A stretch of 9,261 nucleotides of DNA from Candidatus Sulfopaludibacter sp. SbA3 (GCA_945865705.1 CAMBEY010000103.1:1-9261), one strand, 5' to 3'; shown: positions 1 to 6,620, counted from the stretch's first letter. Translations and numbers: made by a program. The notes: a model not told the origin generated them from the letters alone.

Positions 1-60
1 GACCGTCAGGGAGCGGGGGTTGCTCTCCGTAATGAAACCAACCCCCGCTCCCTGACGGTC
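1..60. repeat. Perfect 22-bp inverted repeat with 16-nt loop
   Basis: Bases 1-22 and 39-60 are exact reverse complements, and they enclose a 16-nt spacer at 23-38. The arm begins GACCGTCAGGGAGCGGG. It lies 13 bp beyond the stop codon of the minus-strand oxidoreductase, so its transcript would end in a very stable GC-rich hairpin that could act as a terminator or 3' stabiliser. No U-tract can be seen because the window starts at base 1. Perfect arms and an intergenic position fit a REP/MITE-like element. I recall similar CTCCCTGACGGTCGCGGCTC sequences repeated in acidobacterial genomes, but only a genome-wide search would confirm that. The element may extend left of the window. Confidence 0.85.
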
Positions 61-73
61 GCGGCTCTGTTAG

Positions 74-1438
74 TTACTCCAGGTCTGCAGGAGTCACTTT
101 GGCGATCCATGCGTCGTAGTTTCCGCCGTAACCAACGCGATCGTGCTGGACTTTGATCTTCGCTTCCAGGCCCGCGATCTGCGCGTCAGTCAGGCTGGGG
201 AAGGTTTTCACCATCTCCTGCACCGCAGATGCCTGCGCCGCGCCGCGCGCCTCCGCGCCTGCTTGCCCTGCGCTGATGTCGCGACTGCCCTCGCCGCCTT
301 CGCCGAGTCCGAGGTAAGCCTCCACCAGGCGCTCAGTTACTTTCTGGCTGTGAACTTGAGATACACGGATGTTACCCTGCCCAGTGACTACGTTGCCGAC
401 GCCGAAGACACGGTCATTGCCCTTGTACTGCGGCAGATCGGTTTCAGTGATATCGAAATACTCACCCTTCATGATCGCGCCGGGAATCGGCTCCGGCACG
501 GAACCAATCGACGAGATAATCAGCGGCGCGCGCAGATCGTGCTCCGATCCCGGAACCGGCGTGGCCTTGCGGCCCTCGACTTTGGTCTCGGATACCTTGA
601 TGCCCACGAGACGGCCGTTCTCGACCACCAGCCCTTGCGTCAGGCGGCAATCCTGGAAGCGGAACAGGAATTTTTCCTGCGCCAGCCGCAACACCTTCTG
701 ACGCACGGACTCCGTCTTAGCGAGCTGCTCCGGCGTGGCGTTCTCCGGCGGCTGCGCCAGCGGCATGTCCTGCTGACGGCGGCGATAGACCAGCAGACAG
801 CCCTTCACGCCCAGCGATGCCGGGTCGATGCCATGCGCCTTGCACACGGCCGGGATGCCTTTCTTCTCGAAGTCGTGCATGTGCGCTTCAATGCCGCGCG
901 CCTTCAGCGCACGTTCGTAGTTTTCCATCTGGAGAATCTTCACCACGTCGATGGAAGCCAGGCCGCCGCCGAGCACCAGCGCCTCGTCCGGCACCTCGTA
1001 GCGCGGACCGTTATAGCTCTTCTCATTCTTGTGGTTATACCAATAGATAAAGGGGTTCTGATAGATCAGTCCCTTGCCGATAAACTCATCCGCGCCATCG
1101 ATGCCGATGCTGCGGTCGCGCCACGCGCCGTTGGCCAGGATCACGGCGGAGAAGCCCCACTTCTCGGTGAGGTCGTTGAAGTCCACGTCGCGGCCCAGTT
1201 TGGTGGAGGGAACAAAAGTAACGCCGGGTTTGTTCAGGCGCGCGGCCATCTTGGCGTATTCCTGGCGGCGCTGCTCGGCGTGCCAGCGCGGCAGGCCGTC
1301 TTCGATCTTGCCGTAGGGCCGGCTGTTCTGCTCGATCACCGCGACGCGAATGCCGTGGTCGGCAAGCACTTCCGCGGCCACCGAGCCTGCGGTGGCTCCT
1401 CCAATGACGGCCACGAAGTGCCGGTTGTTAGCTGACAT
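74..1438 (-). CDS. FAD/NAD(P)-binding oxidoreductase, ferredoxin-NADP reductase / GltD-like fold
   Basis: The 454-aa protein has the two-dinucleotide-binding-domain layout of the adrenodoxin/ferredoxin-NADP reductase and glutamate synthase small-chain group. The N-terminal FAD site is VAVIGGATAGS (residues 9-19) with acidic E36 ending the second strand. It is followed by RPYGKIEDGLPRWH (40-53), the segment equivalent to the PYG..R.GV.PDH region of FprA-type reductases. A second Rossmann motif, VLGGGLASIDVVK (155-167), should bind NAD(P)H. FGVGNVVTGQGNIRVSQ (345-361) is the C-terminal FAD-contact motif. After about residue 378 comes a Gly/Ala/Glu-rich linker (GLGEGGEG to about 405), then a short helical tail ending in ADLE. 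No Cys-x-x-Cys redox disulphide or Fe-S motif is seen, so electrons probably pass directly to an unidentified partner. The start at 1438 is chosen because AGGAGGA lies 7 nt upstream; the frame stays open to 1582, but that 48-residue extension looks non-coding. It is divergent from glcDEF. Family is secure, substrate unknown. Confidence 0.85.
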   Translation of the reverse strand: MSANNRHFVAVIGGATAGSVAAEVLADHGIRVAVIEQNSRPYGKIEDGLPRWHAEQRRQEYAKMAARLNKPGVTFVPSTKLGRDVDFNDLTEKWGFSAVILANGAWRDRSIGIDGADEFIGKGLIYQNPFIYWYNHKNEKSYNGPRYEVPDEALVLGGGLASIDVVKILQMENYERALKARGIEAHMHDFEKKGIPAVCKAHGIDPASLGVKGCLLVYRRRQQDMPLAQPPENATPEQLAKTESVRQKVLRLAQEKFLFRFQDCRLTQGLVVENGRLVGIKVSETKVEGRKATPVPGSEHDLRAPLIISSIGSVPEPIPGAIMKGEYFDITETDLPQYKGNDRVFGVGNVVTGQGNIRVSQVHSQKVTERLVEAYLGLGEGGEGSRDISAGQAGAEARGAAQASAVQEMVKTFPSLTDAQIAGLEAKIKVQHDRVGYGGNYDAWIAKVTPADLE

Positions 1439-1445
1439 GAATCGA

Positions 1446-1452
1446 TCCTCCT
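1446..1452 (-). promoter_or_regulatory. Ribosome binding site AGGAGGA fixing the oxidoreductase start
   Basis: On the minus strand AGGAGGA sits 7 nt before the ATG at 1438. It is close to a consensus Shine-Dalgarno sequence at ideal spacing. This decides between the ATG at 1438 and the upstream in-frame ATG at 1582. Confidence 0.85.
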
Positions 1453-1489
1453 GAAATGGCCTGTCGAAACTAAGCCTAATATGGGTGAC

Positions 1490-1503
1490 CCGAGCGGGCT
1501 CGG
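1490..1503. promoter_or_regulatory. Short inverted repeat upstream of the oxidoreductase
   Basis: CCGAGC-GG-GCTCGG has 6-bp arms around a 2-nt centre. It lies about 52 bp upstream of the oxidoreductase start. On the minus strand it falls between a weak TTGTCC (-35-like) and a weak TATTAG (-10-like), although these are about 20 nt apart. It could be an operator or a 5'-UTR hairpin. The promoter elements are poor, so this is only a candidate. Confidence 0.3.
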
Positions 1504-1633
1504 ACAAAAGCAATAATTGCGCTAATCCATTTGACTGAGTTGCTGCCGAAGCGGCCAGAGAGCTATCCATCCGGCCATGCAACCTCTAAGTATATCACTG
1601 CTTCCCGACCCCACGCCACCGAAACCCGCCGCC

Positions 1634-1785
1634 GGTAGTGGGTCCGTTTGAATAGTTGTCATCCTGAGGAGCGTAGCGACGAAGGATCTGCTGTGCTCCG
1701 GCGAAGACAGCAAAAGCATATCCTTCGCTGCGCTCAGGATGACAACGTGAATTAGTGGCCTGAAATTTCAAACTGACCCACTACC
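1634..1785. repeat. 152-bp nested palindromic element (REP/MITE-like)
   Basis: Three nested arm pairs are visible. The outer arms, 1634-1652 and 1767-1785, pair over 19 bp with one mismatch (GGTAGTGGGTC at the end). The inner arms run from GTTGTCATCCTGAG (1655-1668) to CTCAGGATGACAAC (1733-1746). They continue inward as GAGCGTAGCGACGAAGGAT against GAGCGCAGCGAAGGAT on the opposite strand. An apical pair, TGCTGT (1689-1694) and ACAGCA (1707-1712), closes the structure. The whole can fold into one long hairpin on either strand. The core resembles the TCATCCTGAGCGNAGCGAAGGATCT intergenic repeat I recall from Acidobacteriota and some other soil bacteria. No ORF, transposase or clear target-site duplication is present. 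Confidence 0.85.
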
Positions 1786-2190
1786 CCGCAGATGGTGGTG
1801 GGTCAATTCCCAATTTGTAAAATGTCAGAGCACGATTTCAACCGTGCCGAAATAGCTGCCGGGCAGCGGGATGGCGGAAAGAAAATAAATGGGGCGGGAA
1901 GTGAGGAGTCGGCGGTAGTCAATGGGGGAAATTTGGAATCTTTGGGCGCTGCCGCGCATTCTGACTATTTGGAAAATTTGGGCGCTGTGGATTTTGTGGG
2001 CAGAGTGGTCAGGTTGGTCGCTCAGGGTTGCTCGACTGCCCACGGCTGACTTTCCATTTCCGGCCATTTCCGGGCCAATCTCGTACCAACCCTGGGCCAT
2101 TTCCCAGTTTGTCAATTTGGTCAGAGTGGTCAGAACCGTGAAAGTTTGCACATTGGTCAGAACCGACAATTTGTAATTCTTGTCGCCTGA
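1786..2190. repeat. Gene-less stretch of degenerate short direct repeats
   Basis: No convincing coding sequence is seen here; short frames on both strands have no recognisable domains and overlap one another. The stretch holds several degenerate direct repeats. GGTGGTGGGTC at 1794-1804 is a third copy (10 of 11) of the arm end of the neighbouring palindrome. A 21-bp motif at 1931-1951 recurs at 1967-1987 with two mismatches, both ending TTTGGGCGCTG. CAGAGTGGTCAG occurs at 2001-2012 and 2122-2133. GGTCAGAACCG occurs at 2128-2138 and 2155-2165. CCC-A-RTTTGT...TCAGAG at about 1809-1830 and 2104-2126 bounds the patch. The base composition is more AT-rich than the flanking genes. It may be decayed repeat DNA, a regulatory region for glcDEF, or both. 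Confidence 0.6.
2118..2185. promoter_or_regulatory. Cluster of TGGTCAG motifs and a CGACAA/TTGTCG inverted repeat upstream of glcD
   Basis: TGGTC occurs at 2118, 2127 and 2154, with two more copies at 2006 and 2015. The last two of the first group sit in the identical 11-mer GGTCAGAACCG (2128-2138, 2155-2165), whose ends form GGT-N4-ACC. Immediately downstream CGACAA (2164-2169) and TTGTCG (2180-2185) form an inverted repeat with a 10-nt spacer. Operators of FadR-subfamily GntR regulators, the group that includes the glycolate regulator GlcC, carry TGGTC/GACCA half-sites. Here the half-sites are mostly direct rather than palindromic, so the link is tentative. Confidence 0.3.
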
Positions 2191-2235
2191 ATTGGAGGAG
2201 GGAAATGGGCGATGAGTCGCTCGTCAATTCCTGAC

Positions 2236-2265
2236 TGCTCGACGCAAAACCTTGCCGGTCGAGCA
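2236..2265. promoter_or_regulatory. 8-bp-arm inverted repeat, candidate operator or leader hairpin for glcDEF
   Basis: TGCTCGAC (2236-2243) and GTCGAGCA (2258-2265) are exact reverse complements separated by 14 nt. The repeat ends 78 bp upstream of the glcD ATG and just before a weak extended -10-like TGCTATCTT (2286-2294). No good -35 hexamer accompanies that -10, which would suit an activator-dependent promoter. It could bind a dimeric regulator or form an RNA hairpin. Confidence 0.4.
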
Positions 2266-2317
2266 TCCATTTTCCACACTCGATCTGCTATCTTGGGTGG
2301 ACTGCCTTAGCACGCGC

Positions 2318-2347
2318 AGGAGGGCAGGCACCGGGATGACTCCATGA
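2318..2347 (+). promoter_or_regulatory. Shine-Dalgarno and three-codon leader ORF overlapping the glcD start
   Basis: AGGAGGG at 2318-2324 is the best Shine-Dalgarno sequence here, but it is 19 nt from the glcD ATG at 2344. It is 11 nt from another ATG at 2336, which opens Met-Thr-Pro-stop (2336-2347). The TGA of this mini-ORF overlaps the glcD ATG as ATGA, the arrangement typical of translational coupling. GGGA at 2333-2336 could instead serve as a weak site 7 nt before 2344. Confidence 0.4.
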
Positions 2348-3816
2348 CGGAACCTCTAGCCTCGGCACCACTAGTCTCGGCAACGCCAGCCAACTTGAGC
2401 ACCCGCTCAATGCACCGCGACCTGGCCGCCATCGTTGGCGCGCGCGCCGTATTGTCCCAGCCGGACGACCTGCTGCTCTATGAGTTCGATGGCTCCGTTG
2501 ATCGCGCGATGCCCAATGCCGTGGCCCTTCCGGCGACCGCGGACGAAGTGGTCGGGCTGGTGCGCTGGGCCAGGCAGAATGGCGTGGTGATCGTCCCGCG
2601 CGGCGCGGGCACGGGCCTCAGCGGTGGCGCGGTGGCGGTTCACGGCGGGCTGATGATGGGCTTCGCGCGCATGAAGAAGATCGTCGCCATCGACCTGGGC
2701 AATCAGCGCGCCGTCGTCCAGCCCGGCGTGGTCAATCTCGAACTCACTGTCGCGGTGGCCTCCGCGGGCTACTATTACGCTCCCGATCCATCCAGCCAGA
2801 AGGCTTGCACGCTGGGCGGCAACGTGTCAGAGAACGCCGGAGGGCCGCACACACTGGCCTACGGCGTTACCACCAACCACGTGCTGGGGCTGGAGGTGGT
2901 GCTGCCCGATGGCGAGCTGGTCCATCTCGGCGGCGCGGTGTGGGACACGCCCGGCTATGATCTTACCGGACTGTTCGTCGGCTCGGAGGGCACGCTCGGC
3001 ATTGTTACCGAGATCACCGTGAAGCTCACTCGCACGTCCGAAGCCGTGAAAACGCTGCTCGCCATCTACGATCGCGTGGACGACGGGGCGGAGACGGTGG
3101 CCGAGATTACCTCACGAGCCATCACGCCGTCGGCGCTGGAGATGATGGATCAGATCACGCTGCAGGCCGTGGAAGACGCCACCAATGCGGGCTATCCGCG
3201 CGATGCCGCTTGCGTGCTGCTCATCGAACTGGAGGGATTGCAGGAAGCGGTTGAGTCGCAGGCGGCGCAGGTGCAGGAAGTGTGCGAGCGGCATGGCGCG
3301 CGCAGCGTGCGCATCGCGGCGTCGGAGGCCGAGCGCCAGAAACTTTGGGCGGGCCGCAAGAATGCCTTCGGTGCGCTTGGTCGCAAAGCGCCCAGCTTCT
3401 ATGTACAGGACGGCGTGATTCCGCGCACCAAGATTCCCGAGACCATGCGCTTCATCCAGCAAGTCAGCGAACGCTACGGGTTGGCCATCGCCAATGTGTT
3501 TCACGCCGGCGACGGCAATCTCCATCCCAACATTCTGTTCGACTCACGCGACGCCGAGCAGCGCCGCAAAGTGGTGGAGGCGGGCGCGGAGATTTTGCGG
3601 TTCTGCGTATCGCTTGGCGGCTCGATCACGGGCGAGCATGGCGTGGGCATGGAGAAGAATGAGTTGATGCCGTTCCTGTTTACAGACGTGGATCTCGCGG
3701 TGATGGGTCAGATCAAGTCGGTGTTCAATCCCGACGGGCGGCTCAACCCCGGCAAAGTATTTCCCACGACGAAGGGCTGCGGAGAGATTCGCATCCCGCC
3801 CCAGCATCCGTTCTAG
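2344..3816 (+). CDS. glcD: Glycolate oxidase/dehydrogenase FAD-linked subunit GlcD
   Basis: GlcD is the catalytic flavoprotein of the GlcDEF complex. It oxidises glycolate (or a similar 2-hydroxyacid such as D-lactate) to the 2-oxoacid at the cytoplasmic face of the membrane. The 490-aa length matches the family (about 500 aa). The N-terminal PCMH-type FAD domain shows PRGAGTGLSGG (85-95), DPSSQKACTLGGNVSENAGG (148-167) and GSEGTLGIVTE (213-223). The C-terminal FAD-oxidase domain has the active-site signature HAGDGNLHP (387-395), GEHGVG (430-435), and NPDGRLNPGKVF (462-473) near the end. All key motifs are intact. The ATG at 2344 is accepted although its Shine-Dalgarno spacing is poor; the ATG at 2410 (residue 23) would also retain the whole conserved domain. 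It is first in an operon with glcE 38 bp downstream. Paralogues include D-lactate dehydrogenases, so exact substrate is inferred from the glcE and glcF neighbours. Confidence 0.95.
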   Translation: MTEPLASAPLVSATPANLSTRSMHRDLAAIVGARAVLSQPDDLLLYEFDGSVDRAMPNAVALPATADEVVGLVRWARQNGVVIVPRGAGTGLSGGAVAVHGGLMMGFARMKKIVAIDLGNQRAVVQPGVVNLELTVAVASAGYYYAPDPSSQKACTLGGNVSENAGGPHTLAYGVTTNHVLGLEVVLPDGELVHLGGAVWDTPGYDLTGLFVGSEGTLGIVTEITVKLTRTSEAVKTLLAIYDRVDDGAETVAEITSRAITPSALEMMDQITLQAVEDATNAGYPRDAACVLLIELEGLQEAVESQAAQVQEVCERHGARSVRIAASEAERQKLWAGRKNAFGALGRKAPSFYVQDGVIPRTKIPETMRFIQQVSERYGLAIANVFHAGDGNLHPNILFDSRDAEQRRKVVEAGAEILRFCVSLGGSITGEHGVGMEKNELMPFLFTDVDLAVMGQIKSVFNPDGRLNPGKVFPTTKGCGEIRIPPQHPF

Positions 3817-3835
3817 GCTTACCCGTTTCGCGCAA

Positions 3836-3842
3836 AGAGGAG
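3836..3842 (+). promoter_or_regulatory. Ribosome binding site supporting a TTG start for glcE
   Basis: AGAGGAG lies in the short glcD-glcE gap, 12 nt before the TTG at 3855. No comparable site precedes the first in-frame ATG at 3891. The TTG start is therefore preferred, although the spacing is longer than ideal. Confidence 0.5.
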
Positions 3843-3854
3843 TAGAGCAACTGC

Positions 3855-5228
3855 TTGATCAGTCAGTCAACATTACACAAATTGCAAGCCATGTGCGGCG
3901 CCGCGAATGTGCGCAGCGACACGCCGTGGTGCGCCTCGCGAGTGCGTGCGATTACTCCGCCTGAAATTGTCGCGGTTCCCGCCGATCGCGAGCAACTCGC
4001 GGCAATCCTGAAATTGGCGACTGCGGAAAAGTTTACGGTGACCCCCGTTGGCGGCGGAACCAAGCGTAACTGCGGCGGCATAGCGCGGCGCGTTGATCTC
4101 GCCGTTTCCACCGAACGCATGCAGCGCGTGATCGATTATCCCGCCAGCGATCTGACGATCACGGTGGAGGCTGGCATCACCATCAGAGCGCTGCGCGAGA
4201 CACTGGCTCAACATGGGCAGATGTTGCCGCTCGATGTTACTTGCTTAAACGATGCAACGCTGGGAGGAACGCTTGCCGCAAATCTTAGCGGTCCGCAACG
4301 GCTAGGCTACGGTGGATGGCGCGACGTGGTGATCGGCATCCAGTTCGTCACGGCGGACGGACGACTGGCCAAGGGTGGCGGACGGGTCGTGAAGAACGTC
4401 GCCGGCTACGATCTCCCTAAGCTGCTCATCGGGTCGTTCGGAACACTGGGCATCATCACCGAAGTCTCCCTGAAGGTATTTCCGATTCCTCCCGCCACCG
4501 GCACATTTGTGTTTGGATTTTCTTCGATAGCCGCCGCGACGGAAGTTACGCATGCCATCTTGAACTCTCCATTTTTCCCACAATCGCTCGAATTGCTGGA
4601 TGCCGCGGCAGGCGCGCTGGCAGGCGTGACCGGGACGTGCACATCGCCGTATATCGTATTTGTTTCTGTCGCAGGGCCGCAAGTGGTGGTGGATCGCGCG
4701 AGCAACGATCTCCCCAAGCTGCTGCGCGGAAATGGATGTCTTTTCTCGCAAGCGATCACTGACGGTTCTCAAGATCGTCTCTGGAATTCACTGAGCGACA
4801 TGACTTCAGCCTATCTGCGCGCGCAACCCGCTGGTGTCGCGATCAAGGCTTCGTTGCCGCTGTTGCAACTGACTGCGTTCATCGGTGAAGCGAAGCAATT
4901 GGCTGAGGACGCACAACTCTCCACCGCTTCCGGTGCGCACGCCGGTACCGGAATTGTTTATCAATACCTATGGCCTGAGGGCGCAGATCGTGGGCCTGAA
5001 GGCGGAGATCGTGCCATCGAAAAATTGCCGCGTGTGGCGGAGCAGATCGTGTCGCTCGCCGAGAGGCTCGGCGGGCGCGCCACGGTTGAGTGGTTCCCGC
5101 TGGCGTATGATGGAAAGTTGAATCCCTGGGGCAAGCTCGGTGATGACTTCCCGCTGATGCAGCGAATCAAGTCGGCGCTCGACCCTCACGGCACACTGAA
5201 TCCGAGCCGCTTCTATGGGGGCATCTAG
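3855..5228 (+). CDS. glcE: Glycolate oxidase FAD-binding subunit GlcE
   Basis: GlcE is the second flavin-binding subunit, required together with GlcD and GlcF for glycolate dehydrogenase activity. The PCMH FAD-binding fold is clear: PVGGGTKRNCGG (64-75), LGGTLAANLSGPQRLGYGGWRD (about 136-156), GGRVVKNVAGYDLPKL (175-190) and GSFGTLGIITE (193-203). VVKNVAGYDLPKL is a GlcE hallmark. The C-terminus, LNPSRFYGGI (448-457), matches the family's NP..F.G ending. At 457 aa it is about 100 residues longer than the E. coli protein (about 350), mostly in the less conserved region after residue 210. That region includes a 21-bp in-frame tandem duplication encoding PEGADRG-PEGGDRA (374-387). The start is TTG at 3855; an ATG at 3891 would remove only 12 residues. 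It is followed by glcF after 30 bp. Confidence 0.92.
   Translation: MISQSTLHKLQAMCGAANVRSDTPWCASRVRAITPPEIVAVPADREQLAAILKLATAEKFTVTPVGGGTKRNCGGIARRVDLAVSTERMQRVIDYPASDLTITVEAGITIRALRETLAQHGQMLPLDVTCLNDATLGGTLAANLSGPQRLGYGGWRDVVIGIQFVTADGRLAKGGGRVVKNVAGYDLPKLLIGSFGTLGIITEVSLKVFPIPPATGTFVFGFSSIAAATEVTHAILNSPFFPQSLELLDAAAGALAGVTGTCTSPYIVFVSVAGPQVVVDRASNDLPKLLRGNGCLFSQAITDGSQDRLWNSLSDMTSAYLRAQPAGVAIKASLPLLQLTAFIGEAKQLAEDAQLSTASGAHAGTGIVYQYLWPEGADRGPEGGDRAIEKLPRVAEQIVSLAERLGGRATVEWFPLAYDGKLNPWGKLGDDFPLMQRIKSALDPHGTLNPSRFYGGI
4972..5013 (+). repeat. 21-bp in-frame tandem duplication inside glcE
   Basis: Units 4972-4992 and 4993-5013 are adjacent and match at 19 of 21 positions; both begin GGCCTGA and end AGATCGTG. 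Because 21 is a multiple of three, the frame is kept and the protein gains a repeated heptad (PEGADRG then PEGGDRA, residues 374-387). This is probably a recent slippage product in a surface loop. Confidence 0.85.
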
Positions 5229-5258
5229 GGGCAGTAAACCAGGGGCAGCATCTAAAGC

Positions 5259-6620
5259 ATGTTGACGCAGATTACAGACCACAACCCGGCGCACGCTCCA
5301 GTCAGCGGCTTGGCTTCGAGTGGCTTCACTGGTGAGGACCGTCCGCGCTGGGAGGAATACTCGCGCTGCGTGCATTGCGGCCTATGCACTAACTACTGCC
5401 CCACCTACCGCGAGTTGGGCGTCGAAATGGATTCGCCGCGCGGGCGAATCTATCAGATGGTGGCCGTTGATGAAGGCCGCATGACCATCGGAGAAAGTTT
5501 TGTGCGCCATATTGACCTGTGCCTGGACTGCCGCGCCTGCGAGACGGCGTGTCCTTCGGGCGTGGAATACGGCAAGCTGGTGGAGGCCGCGCGCACGCAG
5601 ATCGAGTTGAACTATCGTCGCCCATGGCGCCAGCGCCTGCTGCGGCGGCTGGCTTTTCATCATCTGTTTCCCCATCCCACACGTCTGCGAATTGCCGGTC
5701 GGCTGCTCTATTGGTATCAGGCATCGGGCCTGCAAGAGATGGTGCGGCGCTCGAAGCTGTTGGGCGAAGGAACGCGCCTGGCTGATCTGGATTCACTCTC
5801 TCCCAACTCCGAGTCGCCGGACTTCTTCTCGCAGATTGGCAAGACTTTTCCCGCCCACGGCCCGCGCCGTTATCGCGTGGCATTCCACTCCGGCTGTATC
5901 GCCAACTTTGCGTTCGCGCGATTGCAGGAAGCCACCATCCGCGTGCTGCAGCGCAACGGATGTGAAGTGGTTGTGCCGGCAGGACAAATCTGCTGCGGCG
6001 CGCTGCATGTCCATGCCGGTGTCCGCGAGAAGGCCCGTGAGTTGGCGCGGCGCAATATCGAGGCGTTTGAAGCTGGAGCATTCGACGCGCATCTCACCAA
6101 CGCCGCCGGTTGCGGATCAACGCTCAAAGAATACGGCGAATTGCTACATGGCGATGCCGCATGGGCCCGCCGCGCCGCCGCGTTTTCCGCGAAGATGAAA
6201 GACGTGACCGAGTTTCTGGCCGAAGTGGGACTCACTCAACCATTAAGCCCAGTCAGCGCGACGGTCACCTATCAGGATTCCTGTCACCTGCTGCACGGGC
6301 AAAAGGTGAAGCAAGCGCCTCGCTCGCTGCTGGCCTCGATACCTGGGCTGCAGTTCGTCGAGTTGCCTCATGCCGACCTTTGTTGTGGCAGTGCGGGCAT
6401 TTACAACGTACTCGAAACCGAGCTGTCGCTGCGCCTGCTCGAGGACAAAATGCAGTACGCAAACTCCACCTCCGCCGAGATTATTGCCACCGCCAATCCC
6501 GGATGTCTATTGCAGATGCGCGCTGGAGTTGCCCGCCACGGTCACGGGCAGGAAGTGGTGCATGTGATGGAATTGCTGGATCGCGCCAGCGCGGATTCAG
6601 CAAGCAGCGCAGTCCGTTAG
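5259..6620 (+). CDS. glcF: Glycolate oxidase iron-sulphur subunit GlcF
   Basis: GlcF passes electrons from the flavin subunits GlcD and GlcE to the membrane, probably to quinone. The 453-aa protein begins with two [4Fe-4S] ferredoxin motifs, CVHCGLCTNYCP (Cys 37, 40, 43, 47) and CLDCRACETACP (Cys 88, 91, 94, 98). Two CCG (cysteine-rich) domains follow. The first has C213, CCG at 245-247 and C285 (AAGCGS). The second has C342 (QDSCHLLHG), CCGSAG at 375-380 and C416 (ANPGC). This is the complete cysteine set of GlcF-type subunits, so the gene looks functional. The length is slightly above that of E. coli GlcF (about 407), with the extra part mostly a variable N-terminus of about 30 residues. 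The gap to glcE holds two copies of AGGGGCAG (5227-5234, 5241-5248), the second being the only Shine-Dalgarno-like sequence. It is the last gene of the operon. Confidence 0.95.
   Translation: MLTQITDHNPAHAPVSGLASSGFTGEDRPRWEEYSRCVHCGLCTNYCPTYRELGVEMDSPRGRIYQMVAVDEGRMTIGESFVRHIDLCLDCRACETACPSGVEYGKLVEAARTQIELNYRRPWRQRLLRRLAFHHLFPHPTRLRIAGRLLYWYQASGLQEMVRRSKLLGEGTRLADLDSLSPNSESPDFFSQIGKTFPAHGPRRYRVAFHSGCIANFAFARLQEATIRVLQRNGCEVVVPAGQICCGALHVHAGVREKARELARRNIEAFEAGAFDAHLTNAAGCGSTLKEYGELLHGDAAWARRAAAFSAKMKDVTEFLAEVGLTQPLSPVSATVTYQDSCHLLHGQKVKQAPRSLLASIPGLQFVELPHADLCCGSAGIYNVLETELSLRLLEDKMQYANSTSAEIIATANPGCLLQMRAGVARHGHGQEVVHVMELLDRASADSASSAVR

Noticed and set aside
143..1435. A 430-codon open frame on the plus strand, fully antisense to the oxidoreductase
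   Set aside because: It has no recognisable domain, no Shine-Dalgarno sequence, and a His/Leu/Arg-rich composition typical of the reverse complement of GC-rich coding DNA. The opposite strand has clear FAD and NAD motifs.
1634..2165. CRISPR array
   Set aside because: The repeats are palindromic or irregularly spaced with different sequences. There is no regular repeat-spacer pattern and no cas gene.
1825..2169. Small open frames on both strands (1825-2169 minus, 1922-2176 plus) in the repeat-rich gap
   Set aside because: They overlap each other, are built from the short direct repeats, and have no domains or ribosome binding sites.
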